Shown here in pieces: positions 12,101-21,518 of a DNA stretch of 64,000 nt. The first letter of the stretch is position 1. The number at the start of each line of letters is the position of its first letter. Both the position numbers and the translations under genes were made by a program. Origin of the DNA: Cinclus cinclus. Lineage: Eukaryota; Chordata; Aves; Passeriformes; Cinclidae. Where the stretch lies: positions 4,923,001 through 4,987,000 of the forward strand of contig NC_085072.1 in NCBI RefSeq assembly GCF_963662255.1. The letters are read 5' to 3'. The notes under the pieces were generated by a model. That model was given only the letters and a program-made list of their open reading frames with translations. It had not been told where the DNA came from and ran no database searches.

Positions 12101-14459
12101 GTCTCCTCCCGAGGTCTGTGGGAGCCGCTGGCTGCCGGCCGCTTGCGGAAACCCTGGATGTCCTCAAACTCAAAAGATTTCCTAGAGGAAAACCAGTGTA
12201 ACTTCTTCTAAAGGCACCTGCTTGAATTGCTGTCTGCAGTCTACACAGAGTGAGGCCCTACTTGGCACCATCCAGCACAGGGATTGCTCCACTCTGGACT
12301 CGCATTCCCAAGGGCTGAGGTCTAACCCCAGGCAGCAGCTCAGCCCCTCACCCCTGCCCCGTGGGATGGGGGAGGGAATCAGAGGGTAAAAGAGACAAAA
12401 CACGTGCATGGGTTGAGATAAAGACAGTTTGGAAGGTAAAGCAAAAGCTGCACAAGCAAGGAAAGCAAAACAAGGGATTCGTTCCCTATTTCCCTCAGCA
12501 GGCAGGTGTTTGGCCATGTCCAGGGGCTCTGTCATGCATAATGGTGACTTGGGAACACCAACTCCAAATGTTCCTCCCTTCCTGCTTCTTCCCCAATTTT
12601 TACTGCTGTGCAGAATACCACAGGGTCTGGAACATCCCTGGGGTCAGCTGTCCCTGCTGTGTCCCTTCCCAGCTCACACACTGCTGTGTTACCAATATCT
12701 TCATCACAACCGTAAAACGCAGCAACACACAAGATGCTAAGAAGAAAATTATCCCAGCCAAAGCCAGCACACCAAGTGAGTCCTGCTGACTTACTCTGGG
12801 GGATTTGTTAAGTAAGAAAGGGAGCTGGAGGCTCCATGGCCAAGCACACTCCATGCAGGTATGGCCAGACACATCCTGTCAGAGGCAAGAACCCAAACCA
12901 TGTTCTGCAGATTTGCAGCAGCTCAGAACCAGGGCACTGCTTCCTACTGGCCTCTCCTATTCGTGCTCAGGGTGTTCATGCCTTCGTGGGCTGGCATTTC
13001 CATCCTCTTAGCCACTATTTTGAAATTAAGAGCACTGAGGTCCCAGAGGAACTGGCAGTGGTTTAGCCCATCATCATCATAAAATCTGGGCTCTTGCTGC
13101 ACATTTTGCCAGAGTGGAAGGTTTCAGAACCTCATGCCACATCTCTGCTGGCACTTTGCACACCAGTTCAGCACAGGCAGTTCACGTGTGGGCAGGATTT
13201 GCATCAAGCCATCTCAGAAGGGTATGGGAAAGAGGGAAAACCAGCCAAACCTATTGCAAGAGCAGTACCCACAGCCTCCAGCCTTAAGCAACATGAGAAT
13301 CTTTTACCCCCAGAAAAGCCAAACACTCAGCAGCCACAGTGCCCCAAGAGAAAGCTACTCTGCCACCCCCAAACTGCAGCTGAGGGCAGGAGCAGGCAGG
13401 GAGCACACAGGTCTCTCCCTGGGGCCAGCATATTGTCACTCCACTCTGTTCTAAGGTGTGAGCTGACTTCTGCTTGGAACCCGGAACCTTCTTTGCAAGA
13501 CTGTCAGCAGCAAAAGCAGGATACTTTCACCCAAAGAACATTCTTTCTCCATGAAAAGAGGCACCACCACTAGCAGCACCTCCACAAGGACAACATGCCA
13601 AGCAAGCTGCTTAAACCCATCTAGAAAGTGATTTAAGGAAATGTTTCAGACACAAGAGATAAATTACGTACCTCTGGGCTCTCCCTCTGATTCTCCTGCT
13701 GGCTATTTTCTTCTCAGGGTTGTTGGAGGATGAAACCAAGTCCCTTCCACACTGCTTTTGCAGGGGAGCTTCCCTGGTGGCACTGGCATCTCTACAACCA
13801 GCAGCACCCTTCTCTGCCAGGTAGCGGAAAGTCCTGCGAGGTTTGGGTGGTGGATCAGGAGCTGGCTCCTCCTCTTGCCCCTCAACCTCAGAGTAAATGT
13901 TTCTCAAGCTCCTCTCCGTCCTGCAGAGAGTGTCCATTCCTTTGATTTGCAGTTCTCTTTCTGTGGAGCCAGAGCTGCCTTGCTTCTTCTGGAGGTCCAA
14001 GGGGACAGGAGAGGTTCTGCCAGGCAGGAGGGGATCTGCTCTCCTCCACAGAGCTTGTGAGGTATAGAAGTTCCCTGGGGGCAGTGTCACCCCTGGGGCC
14101 AGGAAACCTGTTTGCCCCTCTCCTTTTTGCTTGGCTCGGGAAGCTGGGCCACCACAGTCCCCGCTCTGCCAGCAGCCCCATGCATCTTCCCTGAAATCCA
14201 ACCCCAAGCTCTTCGGATCTTTGGACCCAGCCTTTCTGCCATTCTCTGTGCATTCTGGCTTCACTTTGGGTAGTGCATTGCAGCTGGGATCATACTTTAC
14301 TCCGAAGTCCCTTGGCTGCTGCCTGTCCTTGCTGGGGCAGCCCCGTGTCCTGCCCTCCCACTGGGAGATTTTCTGCCTGATGTTTCGGCAGTGGCTGCGG
14401 GACAGGGTCAGCCCGGCGGAGCGGGATAAGCTGCTGTCCCCAGCCCCCGTGGGGTGCAT
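64..14459 (-). CDS. DENND2C: DENND2C, DENN domain-containing Rab GEF (3'-truncated by window edge)
   Basis: DENND2 proteins are guanine-nucleotide exchange factors for Rab9-type GTPases in endosome-Golgi traffic (family knowledge). Fourteen coding exons join in frame: 13672-14459, 12033-12181, 11384-11496, 10854-11021, 8134-8230, 7433-7477, 5633-5814, 3547-3656, 3043-3112, 2643-2720, 1755-1895, 963-1111, 404-581, 64-105. They give 770 codons. Human DENND2C is about 928 aa, so roughly 160 C-terminal residues (dDENN) lie left of base 64. Residues 1-440 are the variable basic/proline-rich N-terminus. The uDENN core starts near LFELFVVVSL (about residue 485), and the cDENN carries RRVIFVADNL, TLYPFTWQHTYIPVLP and DIVCSPTPFLIG. 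The start ATG at 14459 has a G at -3 and is followed by LSRSHC..KISQWEGR, near the human N-terminus. Family assignment is very sure; the exact start is less so. Confidence 0.95.
404..581 (-). CDS. DENND2C: DENND2C coding exon 13
   Basis: 178 nt. Encodes (S)TLSKCGHAAVATLYPFTWQH, then IPVLPASMIDIVCSPTPF, LIGILSCSL and LPIEE. This is the most conserved part of the cDENN domain. Donor GAG|GTGAGG, acceptor CTCCAG. Confidence 0.97.
963..1111 (-). CDS. DENND2C: DENND2C coding exon 12
   Basis: 149 nt. Encodes VMELCRPLDSRLEHVDFECL and LLLERRVIFVADNL, a core cDENN helix/strand. Ends AG|GTAAGA, phase 2. Acceptor CCTCAG. Confidence 0.96.
1265..1505 (+). repeat. CR1 LINE 3' fragment
   Basis: Carries gttggactggatgatccttgtgggtgccttccag and the terminal ccatgattcta, the CR1 3' end in sense orientation, in DENND2C intron between coding exons 11 and 12. 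Confidence 0.8.
1755..1895 (-). CDS. DENND2C: DENND2C coding exon 11
   Basis: 141 nt, 47 codons. Encodes ILDEVEKRREMSPALVHPFM and SVMEAPFPAPGRTI in the cDENN domain. Acceptor CTGCAG, donor GAG|GTAACA. Confidence 0.96.
2643..2720 (-). CDS. DENND2C: DENND2C coding exon 10
   Basis: 78 nt, 26 codons. Encodes GKGKRLPEVYCIVSRLGC then FNLFSK, the uDENN-cDENN transition. Acceptor TTTCAG, donor AAG|GTGAGC. Confidence 0.96.
3043..3112 (-). CDS. DENND2C: DENND2C coding exon 9
   Basis: 70 nt. Encodes (S)ETFSFVLTGEDGSRWFGYC then RKLL, the FVLTGEDGSR..GYC motif of uDENN domains. Acceptor CCCCAG, donor CTG|GTGAGC. Confidence 0.96.
3547..3656 (-). CDS. DENND2C: DENND2C coding exon 8
   Basis: 110 nt. Encodes PEHPFRPSKDTEERLKVIPK and FCFPDPKDWFPSSDLK, the uDENN IPKFCFP signature. 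Donor AAAAG|GTAAAG, phase 2. Confidence 0.95.
5633..5814 (-). CDS. DENND2C: DENND2C coding exon 7 (uDENN start)
   Basis: 182 nt. Encodes SASKRNPHYQTLERDLIELQ and the uDENN strand LFELFVVVSLHKK, ending QFPSK. Acceptor CCCCAG, donor AAG|GTAAGA. Confidence 0.95.
6005..6262 (+). repeat. CR1 LINE 3' fragment
   Basis: Has the CR1 words tggattggatattaggga, aacaggctgcccagggc and ggtctttcccaacctt, ending gattctgtgattc. Confidence 0.9.
6760..6935 (-). repeat. CR1 LINE 3' fragment
   Basis: Starts atggtttgggttgaaggga and runs through ccttccactgtcccaggc to ggcaccctgtgccag, the reverse complement of a CR1 3' end. Confidence 0.9.
7433..7477 (-). CDS. DENND2C: DENND2C coding exon 6 (45-nt mini-exon)
   Basis: Flanking exons leave 1 nt before and need 1 nt after, so only one frame fits. 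It reads (G)ETSGNESDTENQPK(S), an acidic linker. A second open frame over the same bases (VKPVGMKAIRK) breaks phase on both sides and is not used. Acceptor TTTCAG, donor AAAA|GTGAGT. Confidence 0.9.
8134..8230 (-). CDS. DENND2C: DENND2C coding exon 5
   Basis: 97 nt. Encodes LVLKIQEIFDSKRGKKKVKL, a basic stretch conserved with human. It ends G|GTAATG, so the last base completes a Gly with exon 6. Confidence 0.93.
8740..8892 (+). repeat. CR1 LINE 3' fragment (decayed)
   Basis: Ends ctttccacccaaaccatcct, then gtgattttg. The middle retains ggaagctgtccctgcccatgg in diverged form. Confidence 0.7.
10854..11021 (-). CDS. DENND2C: DENND2C coding exon 4
   Basis: 168 nt, 56 codons. It starts PPPKPPFLSRKTLELK and contains LPVTLSEWKLFQA, as in the human protein. 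Donor TGG|GTGAGA, acceptor CCAG. Confidence 0.93.
11384..11496 (-). CDS. DENND2C: DENND2C coding exon 3
   Basis: Encodes PTKENPYEDIRALPLP to ISRAPK. It is 113 nt with acceptor CCAG and donor AAG|GTAGGG, ending in phase 0. The tyrosine/acidic YEDI repeat with exon 2 is typical of DENND2 N-termini. Confidence 0.93.
12033..12181 (-). CDS. DENND2C: DENND2C coding exon 2
   Basis: Encodes (R)KSFEFEDIQGFRKR through QSEDNIYEDII. It is 149 nt with acceptor CTCTAG and donor T|GTATGT. The shared T+GT codon (Cys) links to the next exon, giving EDIICPTKENPYEDI. Confidence 0.93.
13672..14459 (-). CDS. DENND2C: DENND2C coding exon 1
   Basis: Residues 1-262. The exon itself begins at the acceptor at 14587/14588, and 128 nt precede the chosen ATG as 5'UTR. 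It holds LSRSHC, SLPPGNFYTS-like (TLPPGNFYTSQALWRR) and KPRRTFRYL motifs shared with human DENND2C. It ends AG|GTACGT, phase 2, completing an Arg with the next exon. Confidence 0.88.
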
Positions 14460-17185
14460 GGCAGGGGCCAGAGTGCTCACACACAGCCCATGTCCAGCCC
14501 TGGCCACGTCCTCCCGTGTCCTGCACGCATTCAAGCTGGCAGCAAAGTGCCCAGTGGTGTCACAGAGTCCGGGCTGGCTGCTCCGACCTGCGGGCAAAAA
14601 ACAAGAGCTGTGAGCTGCACCCCAGCCATGCTCCCCACCCCAAACTCCCAGCTGCTCCCTGGCAAGTGCTGCAGGACATTCCTCCCCAAATCACATCCAC
14701 CACGTGCTCAGGACAGGCTTCCAGAGCTCGCTCCCCACAGGGGCTGTTTGTGCACACATCTGGGAGGGTGAGCAAAAGGGAGCTGAGGCTTCACCAGTTA
14801 AAAAGAAACAAACACAGCAGGCACAGAACACCCTGAGGGATCCCAAGCATCCAAACTCAAGGAAATTATTTAATGGCAGAGGAACACAGCAGCGTGGATC
14901 TCAGCCAGCCCTTCTGCAGGAGTGCAGCTCCTCCTGATGCTCAAGCAATAGAGACAAATCCCTGTGGCACCTGAGCTCCCCACGCAGCAGAGACACAGCA
15001 GGACACGAGGCACCAGGGCAGCTCTAGCAAAAAGCAACCACATCTGCTTCTCCAGAGAGGGGCTGCTGCTTCACACAGGATGAGAAGAGCTGTGGTGGCT
15101 GGGGAAGAGCCTGACTCTGTCAGTGCATCCTCCTACCAGAAGTGCTCTCTTGCTCCACAACACAAGTGAAAACTTGCCTGGTGTTCTATTTGTCAACACC
15201 TGACCTAAATTTGCCATCCAAGAGACTGGAGAGCAGCGGTGCCCAGCCTGTGGCTTGCAGCCGGGGGAGTTTCAAAAGGCGGAAGAAACAGGTGAGTTCT
15301 CATCTTCCAGTGAAAAATCACCACACATTTAAATCAGCAGAGAAGGAATGCTAAACACTCTGGCTTCTCCTACCCAAGCAAAGCCTGCACAAACAGGAGC
15401 TGTGCCCTTTGAGACTTCCCACACATGTACGTAATCCAGGGGATACAGCACACATCCTCCAGATAATCCAGCAACGAATGCAGGTGAAACCACCAGGAAA
15501 AACTAGGGTGGCTTGACAGACCCAGCATGTGCAGGTCCAGCATGGCCTCAGTACAGACATTTCATGTATGGAATCCTCTGAGCCCTTTAGCTCCTCTACC
15601 TGTAGCCCACAAGGCATCCCCAGTATTCCCTGATATGCCAGCACAGGTGAAAACTCATCCTGGACAGCAGACAGAAGCCCATGGGCTCTAACAAGCCCCA
15701 TTCCTCCTTTTCTTTGGGCAATATCCCATCTCAGAAATCCCAACCCTCCAGCTGCATTGAACAACCTCCCTTTGCAGTAGAAGACAAGTGCTCAGCTCAG
15801 GCAGGGCCCACACTGGCTCTGGTAACATTCCCCTGGCACTAAGAAGCCTCCCTGCAAAAGGCAGGGACACAGCAGAATTCCACACATGCATAAAAGCAGA
15901 AGATCCCTGCAGAAAGCAGCCAAACCTGCTCCAGGTGGGACCAGGGGCCAGAGCCACACCAAGCCTGTGCTCAGGCTCCAGCTGACAGAGCTGCTGCCAC
16001 TGCCACCCTGGGCACGTGTCCTGCACAGCCACTGCCACCACACCCGGCCAGCACTGAGTCACCACTGGCAGCGTGAGCAGAGCCAGGGATGGGCAGCAAA
16101 CCAAGCTGGGAGACAGAGGAGCATAAACCTGCCTGGCAAGGGGTCATGTCCCACTCCCCAGGCCGGGTGTGGAGAGCCCCCAGCACAGTGCTGGACATCT
16201 GCCCACTGCTGGAACCACACCTCAAATTCCAGGCTCGGGGCTATCCCTAGAGCTGCTGATCTGCTTGGCAGAGGCATCTGCAGTGCAATTAAAAGCAAAG
16301 CACTGGCCTTGGCAGAGCTACTTGATAGCACTAGTGAGAAAGGTCACTGGTCAAGGACATCGCAGGACTCCCAAGCAGTTCAGGAATGGTTTGGGCACAC
16401 ATGGCACCAAGCCTTGGCTCTACTGCACTCTCCCCCTCTGCCAAAGCAGCACTGTTGCTGTGGGAAGCAGCTCCCTGTCTCCACAGCCTGGGTTCCTGCA
16501 GGCTGGAATTGCTCAGCCCATTGTCCTAGACAGCTGCTGGTAACTCTCCCACTCCGCAGTGAACGGGATAAACTTGGACAATCTGGGTAAGCCCCGAGCT
16601 GGGCATATTTGCTCCATCATCAGCCCTCTGTCCCTCATCAGCATTCCAGCCTGTCCTCAGAGCTTCCGTAGCCACTGCAGACCCTCTTCCCACACCAGCG
16701 AGGGGCCCCTGCCCTCTCCTATAAATAGGAATTGTTGCCAAAACATCCTGAGCCAGGACAGAGCCATCCTTCCTCCATGCGTGTCTGCAAGCCTTGATTA
16801 GCAGACAGGAAAGCAGCTTTCCCTCTGCTGTGCCCTGAGCTGCTGCAGCACCAGCACTCCAGGATGCTCCCCAGGACCCTGCTCTGCTGGGGACAGCCAG
16901 GGGAAGACAGGAGTTCCAAGAGCCTCCTCACAGCCCAGCTGCACACCAGGGTCCTCCAGTGCCTGCCAGGCCTTCAGACACAGCATTGCTGGATGCAATG
17001 GCACAGGGAGAGGAGCCCAGAGGATCCTGCAGTGTGGAGCAAGGGTTGATCCACAGCATTAAACAATCCAGCACATGCAGCATTCGCAGCCCGTGCCCAC
17101 AGCTGCTCTGATTCCAACAGCACTGGCTGCTTTCTCCTCTAAATGCTCCAGCTGTGAGCTCCTCTGGGAGCAGCCTGGCAAAACA

Positions 17186-17400
17186 TCTGCAGAGAATCAT
17201 GGAATATGCTTGGAAGGGAACCACAAGGATCATCCAGTCCAACTCCCAGCCCTGCACAGGACACTCCTGGAGCTCTGGCAGCCTCGGGGTTATGCACATT
17301 CCCTGTTCAGTGCCCCACCACCCTCTGGGGGAAGAGCCTTTTTCTGACATCCAATGCCATCCATGAGGACAAATGACTGCACAGAGGAGGCTGAGTAGCC
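17186..17400 (-). repeat. CR1 LINE 3' fragment
   Basis: agaatcatggaatatgcttg, then catccagtccaactcccagc, an older CR1 subfamily in reverse orientation. Confidence 0.8.
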
Positions 17401-17697
17401 CTGCACAGCTTTCCAGGTGGGTCCATCCTTGCTGTGCCCAAGCTGGGCAGCTCTGCTGGCTGCCAGCCTGCCCCACATCCTTCCTGCCACGGCTCTCATT
17501 GGGAAGGCTGCAACAAAAACTGCCTGTGCTGCAGCTTCCTCAGCCAGCCAGACTGCTGAGCCATTTCTGCTTCCTCATCTCAAGCCATAGCCAAAGTCAA
17601 GGCCTGATGTTCCTGCCCTCTCCTACTGCCCCATGGTAAGGCACAACCAGGAGCTAAGAAATGTGGAGGAAAAGCTCATTCATGGCTAGCACATGGA

Positions 17698-17840
17698 ATT
17701 CCAGAATCTCAGAATGGGTTGGGTTGGACTGGAAGAGACCTTAAAGCTCCTCTCCTTCCACCTCCTGCCATGGGCAGGGACACTTTTCACTGTCCCATGC
17801 TGCTCCAAGCCCCATCCAGCCTAGCCTTGGACATGCAGGA
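17698..17840 (-). repeat. CR1 LINE 3' fragment
   Basis: agaatgggttgggttggact, then caagccccatccagcctagc. A truncated copy 300 bp from another one in the same orientation. Confidence 0.88.
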
Positions 17841-20425
17841 ATGAGATCCACAGACAGTCGAGCACAAGCCTAAAGTTATCCCTGCTCAGTGCTGCTCCCT
17901 GGACTGTCTCTTCCAAAATATCCATCCAAGGAGGGAAGGAATGCAACTTTTCACCTGCCCAGGCTTGCTATCAAGAACCAGGCATTTCATCTCAGCTCAT
18001 CACGTGAGCCCAGGCAATGCTCGAGACTGATCTTTGGTGAAGAAAGAGCACACTGGGGTGGTGTGATCCAAGTTAAGTAACCCTTTAATGCAGTCCAGGA
18101 CAGGCTAAAACACAGTTCAGGGACACAGAGCTGGCAGATACCAGCCTGGGTCAGGCAGCCAGTACTTGTATCGAGCACTACACAAATCATTCCTGTCACA
18201 GAATAACCAGACTTGTGACTGCTTCCATCCTGACCTCCCCTTCCAAATTCCTTCAGTGTGCTTCCCAGTATTTCCAGAGAAGCCAAATTTATCATCTTTA
18301 CTGCATCAGGACTTAGAGGAGCTCGGTGTAGTTAAGAATACTTAATTATTTTACCGGAAGCAGCAGTTCGGGGAAAAATTATACAATTTCTAGACAAAAC
18401 ATCACCCATTTCTGCCAAAAGACCACCTCTCTGATCCATGCTGCTCAGAAGCTCCCAAAGCAGAAGAATAAGGCACGTTCACAGCACATGACAGGTAGTC
18501 CTGACTCTTTTTCCAGCCCTGAAAGCCAGAGAGCACACTACACATTTTCCATGCAAAGCCTGGAGACAATCCCATTTCCTGAAACCACATTCCCAAGGAG
18601 AGAAAGCTGCCAGTGCTGATCCAGAATAAATCCCTGTCTAGTGCTGAGGTCAGCCCCCACCAGCTGTGCTGCTGGAACCCCCAGCACCCAGAGCACCCTG
18701 CAGCAGAGGCACAGAGAGAACAGAGGCACTGACACAGCACCTTACCTTGTCCTGCTCCTGGGAACACAAACACTGCCTGGACCAGCCCGTGCAGCTCTGA
18801 GGCAATCTCAGTCCTTTTGTGAGAGCTGTGCAGTCCTAAACCATCCCAGAGTCCTTGTTGCCAAGCCTCCTGTGTTAGTAGCCAAATAAAAAGCAGTTTC
18901 TGGTATTGTGCAGCTTAGGGAAGCTGGCAGCTCATCCCCGGAGGGAAAGGACCCTTTCCAGATCTCTCAGCTACTCCCATTAAATTCCTCTCCAGAACAA
19001 CCCTGAAGCTCCTCTGAAGAACTCCACCATGCTGATGCCTCAAAGACATGGGCAGCACCGAACAAGCAGATTTTATATCAAAGTAAGTAACTCTTCAGGA
19101 ATGCAGTGTGCTTAGTCATTTCCATCTCGATACAAAGCTACTCTAACCACGAGGTATTAACTCCTTCAGTGCTGCTGTATCTCCTGCTGAGGAGCAGTTC
19201 TGCCTCATTAGATTCATGGCCACAGCCCCTGGACACATAAAATGTGCTGCTAATCCCAATTACACAGCAAAAGGAGGTTAAATCTGGCCTTAGACTCTGT
19301 CCTAAGACTTTTCTACTGACTGCCTTTTTCTAAAGTGATGAAATTCAACTTCTTGAAAGCAAGTTTTTCCTCAAGATATAAAAAACCCCAAACCAGAGCA
19401 CTTCCAGTATGTAAGCCCTGAAGGCTGCTACACCAGAGGGCACATGGACAGAACCCACAATGTACTATTTTTAAAGTCGTGGGTTTTTAACCTGACTCAC
19501 AGTATCTGAATGCCCAGGGTAGCAATACTGACAACAGCAGTTGACTCAGCCCCTACAGCTCGGGCTGGCTGCCATCCCCAGGAATGCTGCAGCTGCACAC
19601 AAGAACAGAGAGACAAGCTGGGCATGGAGTTAAAAATCAAACATGACTTATCCTGGAGCAGTTCCTGGAGCAGAATCTCACCATCACATGTGAGATTCCA
19701 AAGGAAAGTCAAAGAGACTGCGTGGCTTTACATGGACTACCCCCGATAGACTGTGTGGGGCCACCAGCAGCCACTCATTCCTTTGGGAATGTCTCAGCAG
19801 CACCCAGGCAGCTGCCCCAGGAGGTTCAAAGGGTGCAGACTAAGGCAGCACCAGAGCTGCCCACTGAGTCACATCCATATTATATTATTACAACTGGAAG
19901 ACTGAGATAAAAATTTTGCCAAGCAGCAATGGACTGCACTAGGACTCAAGGTCAGATCCTCCAGCCACCAGTGCCCAAATACACATCTCCAGGGGCTGAT
20001 TTTCCTGCAACTTCTCTTCTACTTTCCTTCCATCACTCGCTGATGCCAGTCCCAGCTGCCAGGAGGAATTGCTCCACCAGTGCCTGGGCTCTGTCACAGC
20101 CAGGCCATGTCCAGGTCACTGGAAGAGAGCGGTGAGTGCAAGCAGTGAACTGGGGAAGGCAAGGAGAGACTGGTCCAGCGTGCCCAAGGAGCTCTGTAAC
20201 CCCTCAGCCCCACACGCCTCAGTGCAATAAAGCACAAATATCCAGTGAGACCTAAACCAGCACAGCCCTGTACAGAACCACAGAGCGGTGGGCGTGAGAG
20301 AGACCCTCTGCAGGTGTGACCTGCTCTGCTCAGACAGGGGTACCGACAGCACCATGGCTTTTGGATATCCCCGAAGGGAGACGCTCTGCAGCAGCCCGGA
20401 GCAGCCCAAGCTCCACGGCCCTCAC

Positions 20426-20830
20426 CGGGAGAAGCGTTCCCCGAGGGTCAGCGGGGCCCTCCCGTGTGTCCGGCTGTGCCCATCACCGGACACCCGGCCG
20501 GCTCCGCCCGGCACCCTCCCTGCAGGCGTCTGGACGAGTGGAGGAGACCAACCCACCCCAACCCCGGCTCCCCTTGCGAGCTCCTCCCGGGCAGCTGGGA
20601 CAGGCACCTGCTTCCCCCGGCCCGTCAGACACGGAGAAGATGCTGCACCGGCCGCTGCCCCCCTGCCCGCAGCCGGGACACGGGGACCCCTCGTGGCCCG
20701 CAGCCCCGACTCGGCCGCGACTGCGGGAAGCCCCAAACGGCCCGGGCCACCCGCTCGCTCTCCCGGCGTAGACCCCGCCCGGTCCCGCCGCCCTCCGCCC
20801 GTCTCACCGCGGCCTCGGCCCGCTCCCGGT
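20426..20830 (-). other. DENND2C: Possible DENND2C untranslated first exon
   Basis: CpG-rich sequence directly downstream, on the minus strand, of the CCAAT/GC-box array. It ends in a good donor, CCCG|GTGAGG, at 20425/20426. The position fits a non-coding first exon spliced to the acceptor at 14587. The transcription start is a guess. Confidence 0.35.
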
Positions 20831-20839
20831 CCCGCTCCC

Positions 20840-21205
20840 GCGGGACGCTCCCGGCGCGCACGGAACCACCTCCCATTGGCTGCTGTAGCCATCGCTCAAG
20901 TGCTGATCCCACCTTCTCCCCGCCCCGGAGCTCTCGAAGCCATTTCCCGTTGGTTGACGCGACCGTGACTCAGAAGAAGGCCCCGCCCCCGCCGCGCCCC
21001 GTCCCGTGTCTCTGCGCTCTCGGCCCACTCCCGCAAGGGCGCTCCCGGCGCTCACGGAGCCGCCGTCCATTGGCTGTTGTGGCTGTCACTCAGGTCGCGA
21101 TGCCACCCTCACCCCGCCCCAGGGCGTGCAGAGCCATCGCCCATTGGCTGAGGTGGCTGTCACTCAGGCGATGGTCCCGCCCCGCTCTCCTCAGGGCACT
21201 CGGAG
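20840..21205 (-). promoter_or_regulatory. DENND2C: CpG-island promoter with nested CCAAT/GC-box duplications (likely DENND2C)
   Basis: Four related segments each carry a minus-strand CCAAT-type box (plus-strand ATTGG) followed by a CCCCGCCCC-type GC box. Box starts are 20875, 20949, 21069 and 21143. Spacings of 74, 120 and 74 mean boxes 1-3 and 2-4 are each 194 bp apart: a 74-bp duplication was itself duplicated. The second box reads GTTGG (degenerate). Its segment carries TGACTCA, an AP-1-type site, at 20966-20972, where segments 3 and 4 have GTCACTCA. Box orientation and the adjoining CpG island point to transcription leftward into DENND2C. Confidence 0.75.
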
Positions 21206-21362
21206 CCGCTTCGCAGACATGGTTTTACTGCGCTGCCCGGCGCCCTCACAGTCGGCACGGCCCCGGTGCTGCCCTGGCGCCCCTCGGTCCGGTACGGCCC
21301 CGACCCGGCCCCGGCCCCCCTCGCAATCCGGCACTGCCCGGGCTCCGTGGTCCGGCCCCCGC
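21200..21362 (-). other. AMPD1: AMPD1 3'UTR with possible AGTAAA poly(A) signal
   Basis: No minus-strand AATAAA was seen between the stop codon and about 20 kb. The variant AGTAAA (plus-strand TTTACT at 21224-21229) lies about 135 nt after the stop. If used, cleavage would fall near 21205, inside the CCAAT-box array that drives the next gene. Confidence 0.35.
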
Positions 21363-21518
21363 CTATTCGTTCTTCAGCCCCTCGGCGATGAGGTTGAGCT
21401 CGTAGCACCAGGTCTCATAGCGATAGGCCACGCGGATCTGGGCCACGTTCGTCTTCCGTATGTCATTGCCATCGGGCCCATCTTCCTGGTACTTTTCACC
21501 CAGGAACTTCACTTTCTC
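21363..21518 (-). CDS. AMPD1: AMPD1 coding exon 16 and stop
   Basis: 156 nt including TAG at 21363-21365. Encodes [20 protein letters not shown], then [20 protein letters not shown] and [11 protein letters not shown]. Acceptor GGCAG. Confidence 0.97.
   Translation of the reverse strand, partial: EKVKFLGEKYQEDGPDGNDIRKTNVAQIRVAYRYETWCYELNLIAEGLKNE

Larger units (their letters stand above)
14588..20425 (-). other. DENND2C: DENND2C 5' intron(s)
   Basis: No convincing coding exon is seen here. The stretch holds two CR1 fragments (about 17.19-17.40 and 17.70-17.84 kb) and otherwise unique sequence. A possible small untranslated exon lies near 18759-18812 (donor GACAAG|GTAAGG, acceptor TGCCTCAG), but nothing beyond splice-site resemblance supports it. 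Confidence 0.5.

Noticed and set aside
12861..13573. Overlapping plus-strand open frames of 70-160 codons in DENND2C intron 1-2 region
   Set aside because: Antisense to an intron, no domain, and mutually overlapping in several frames.
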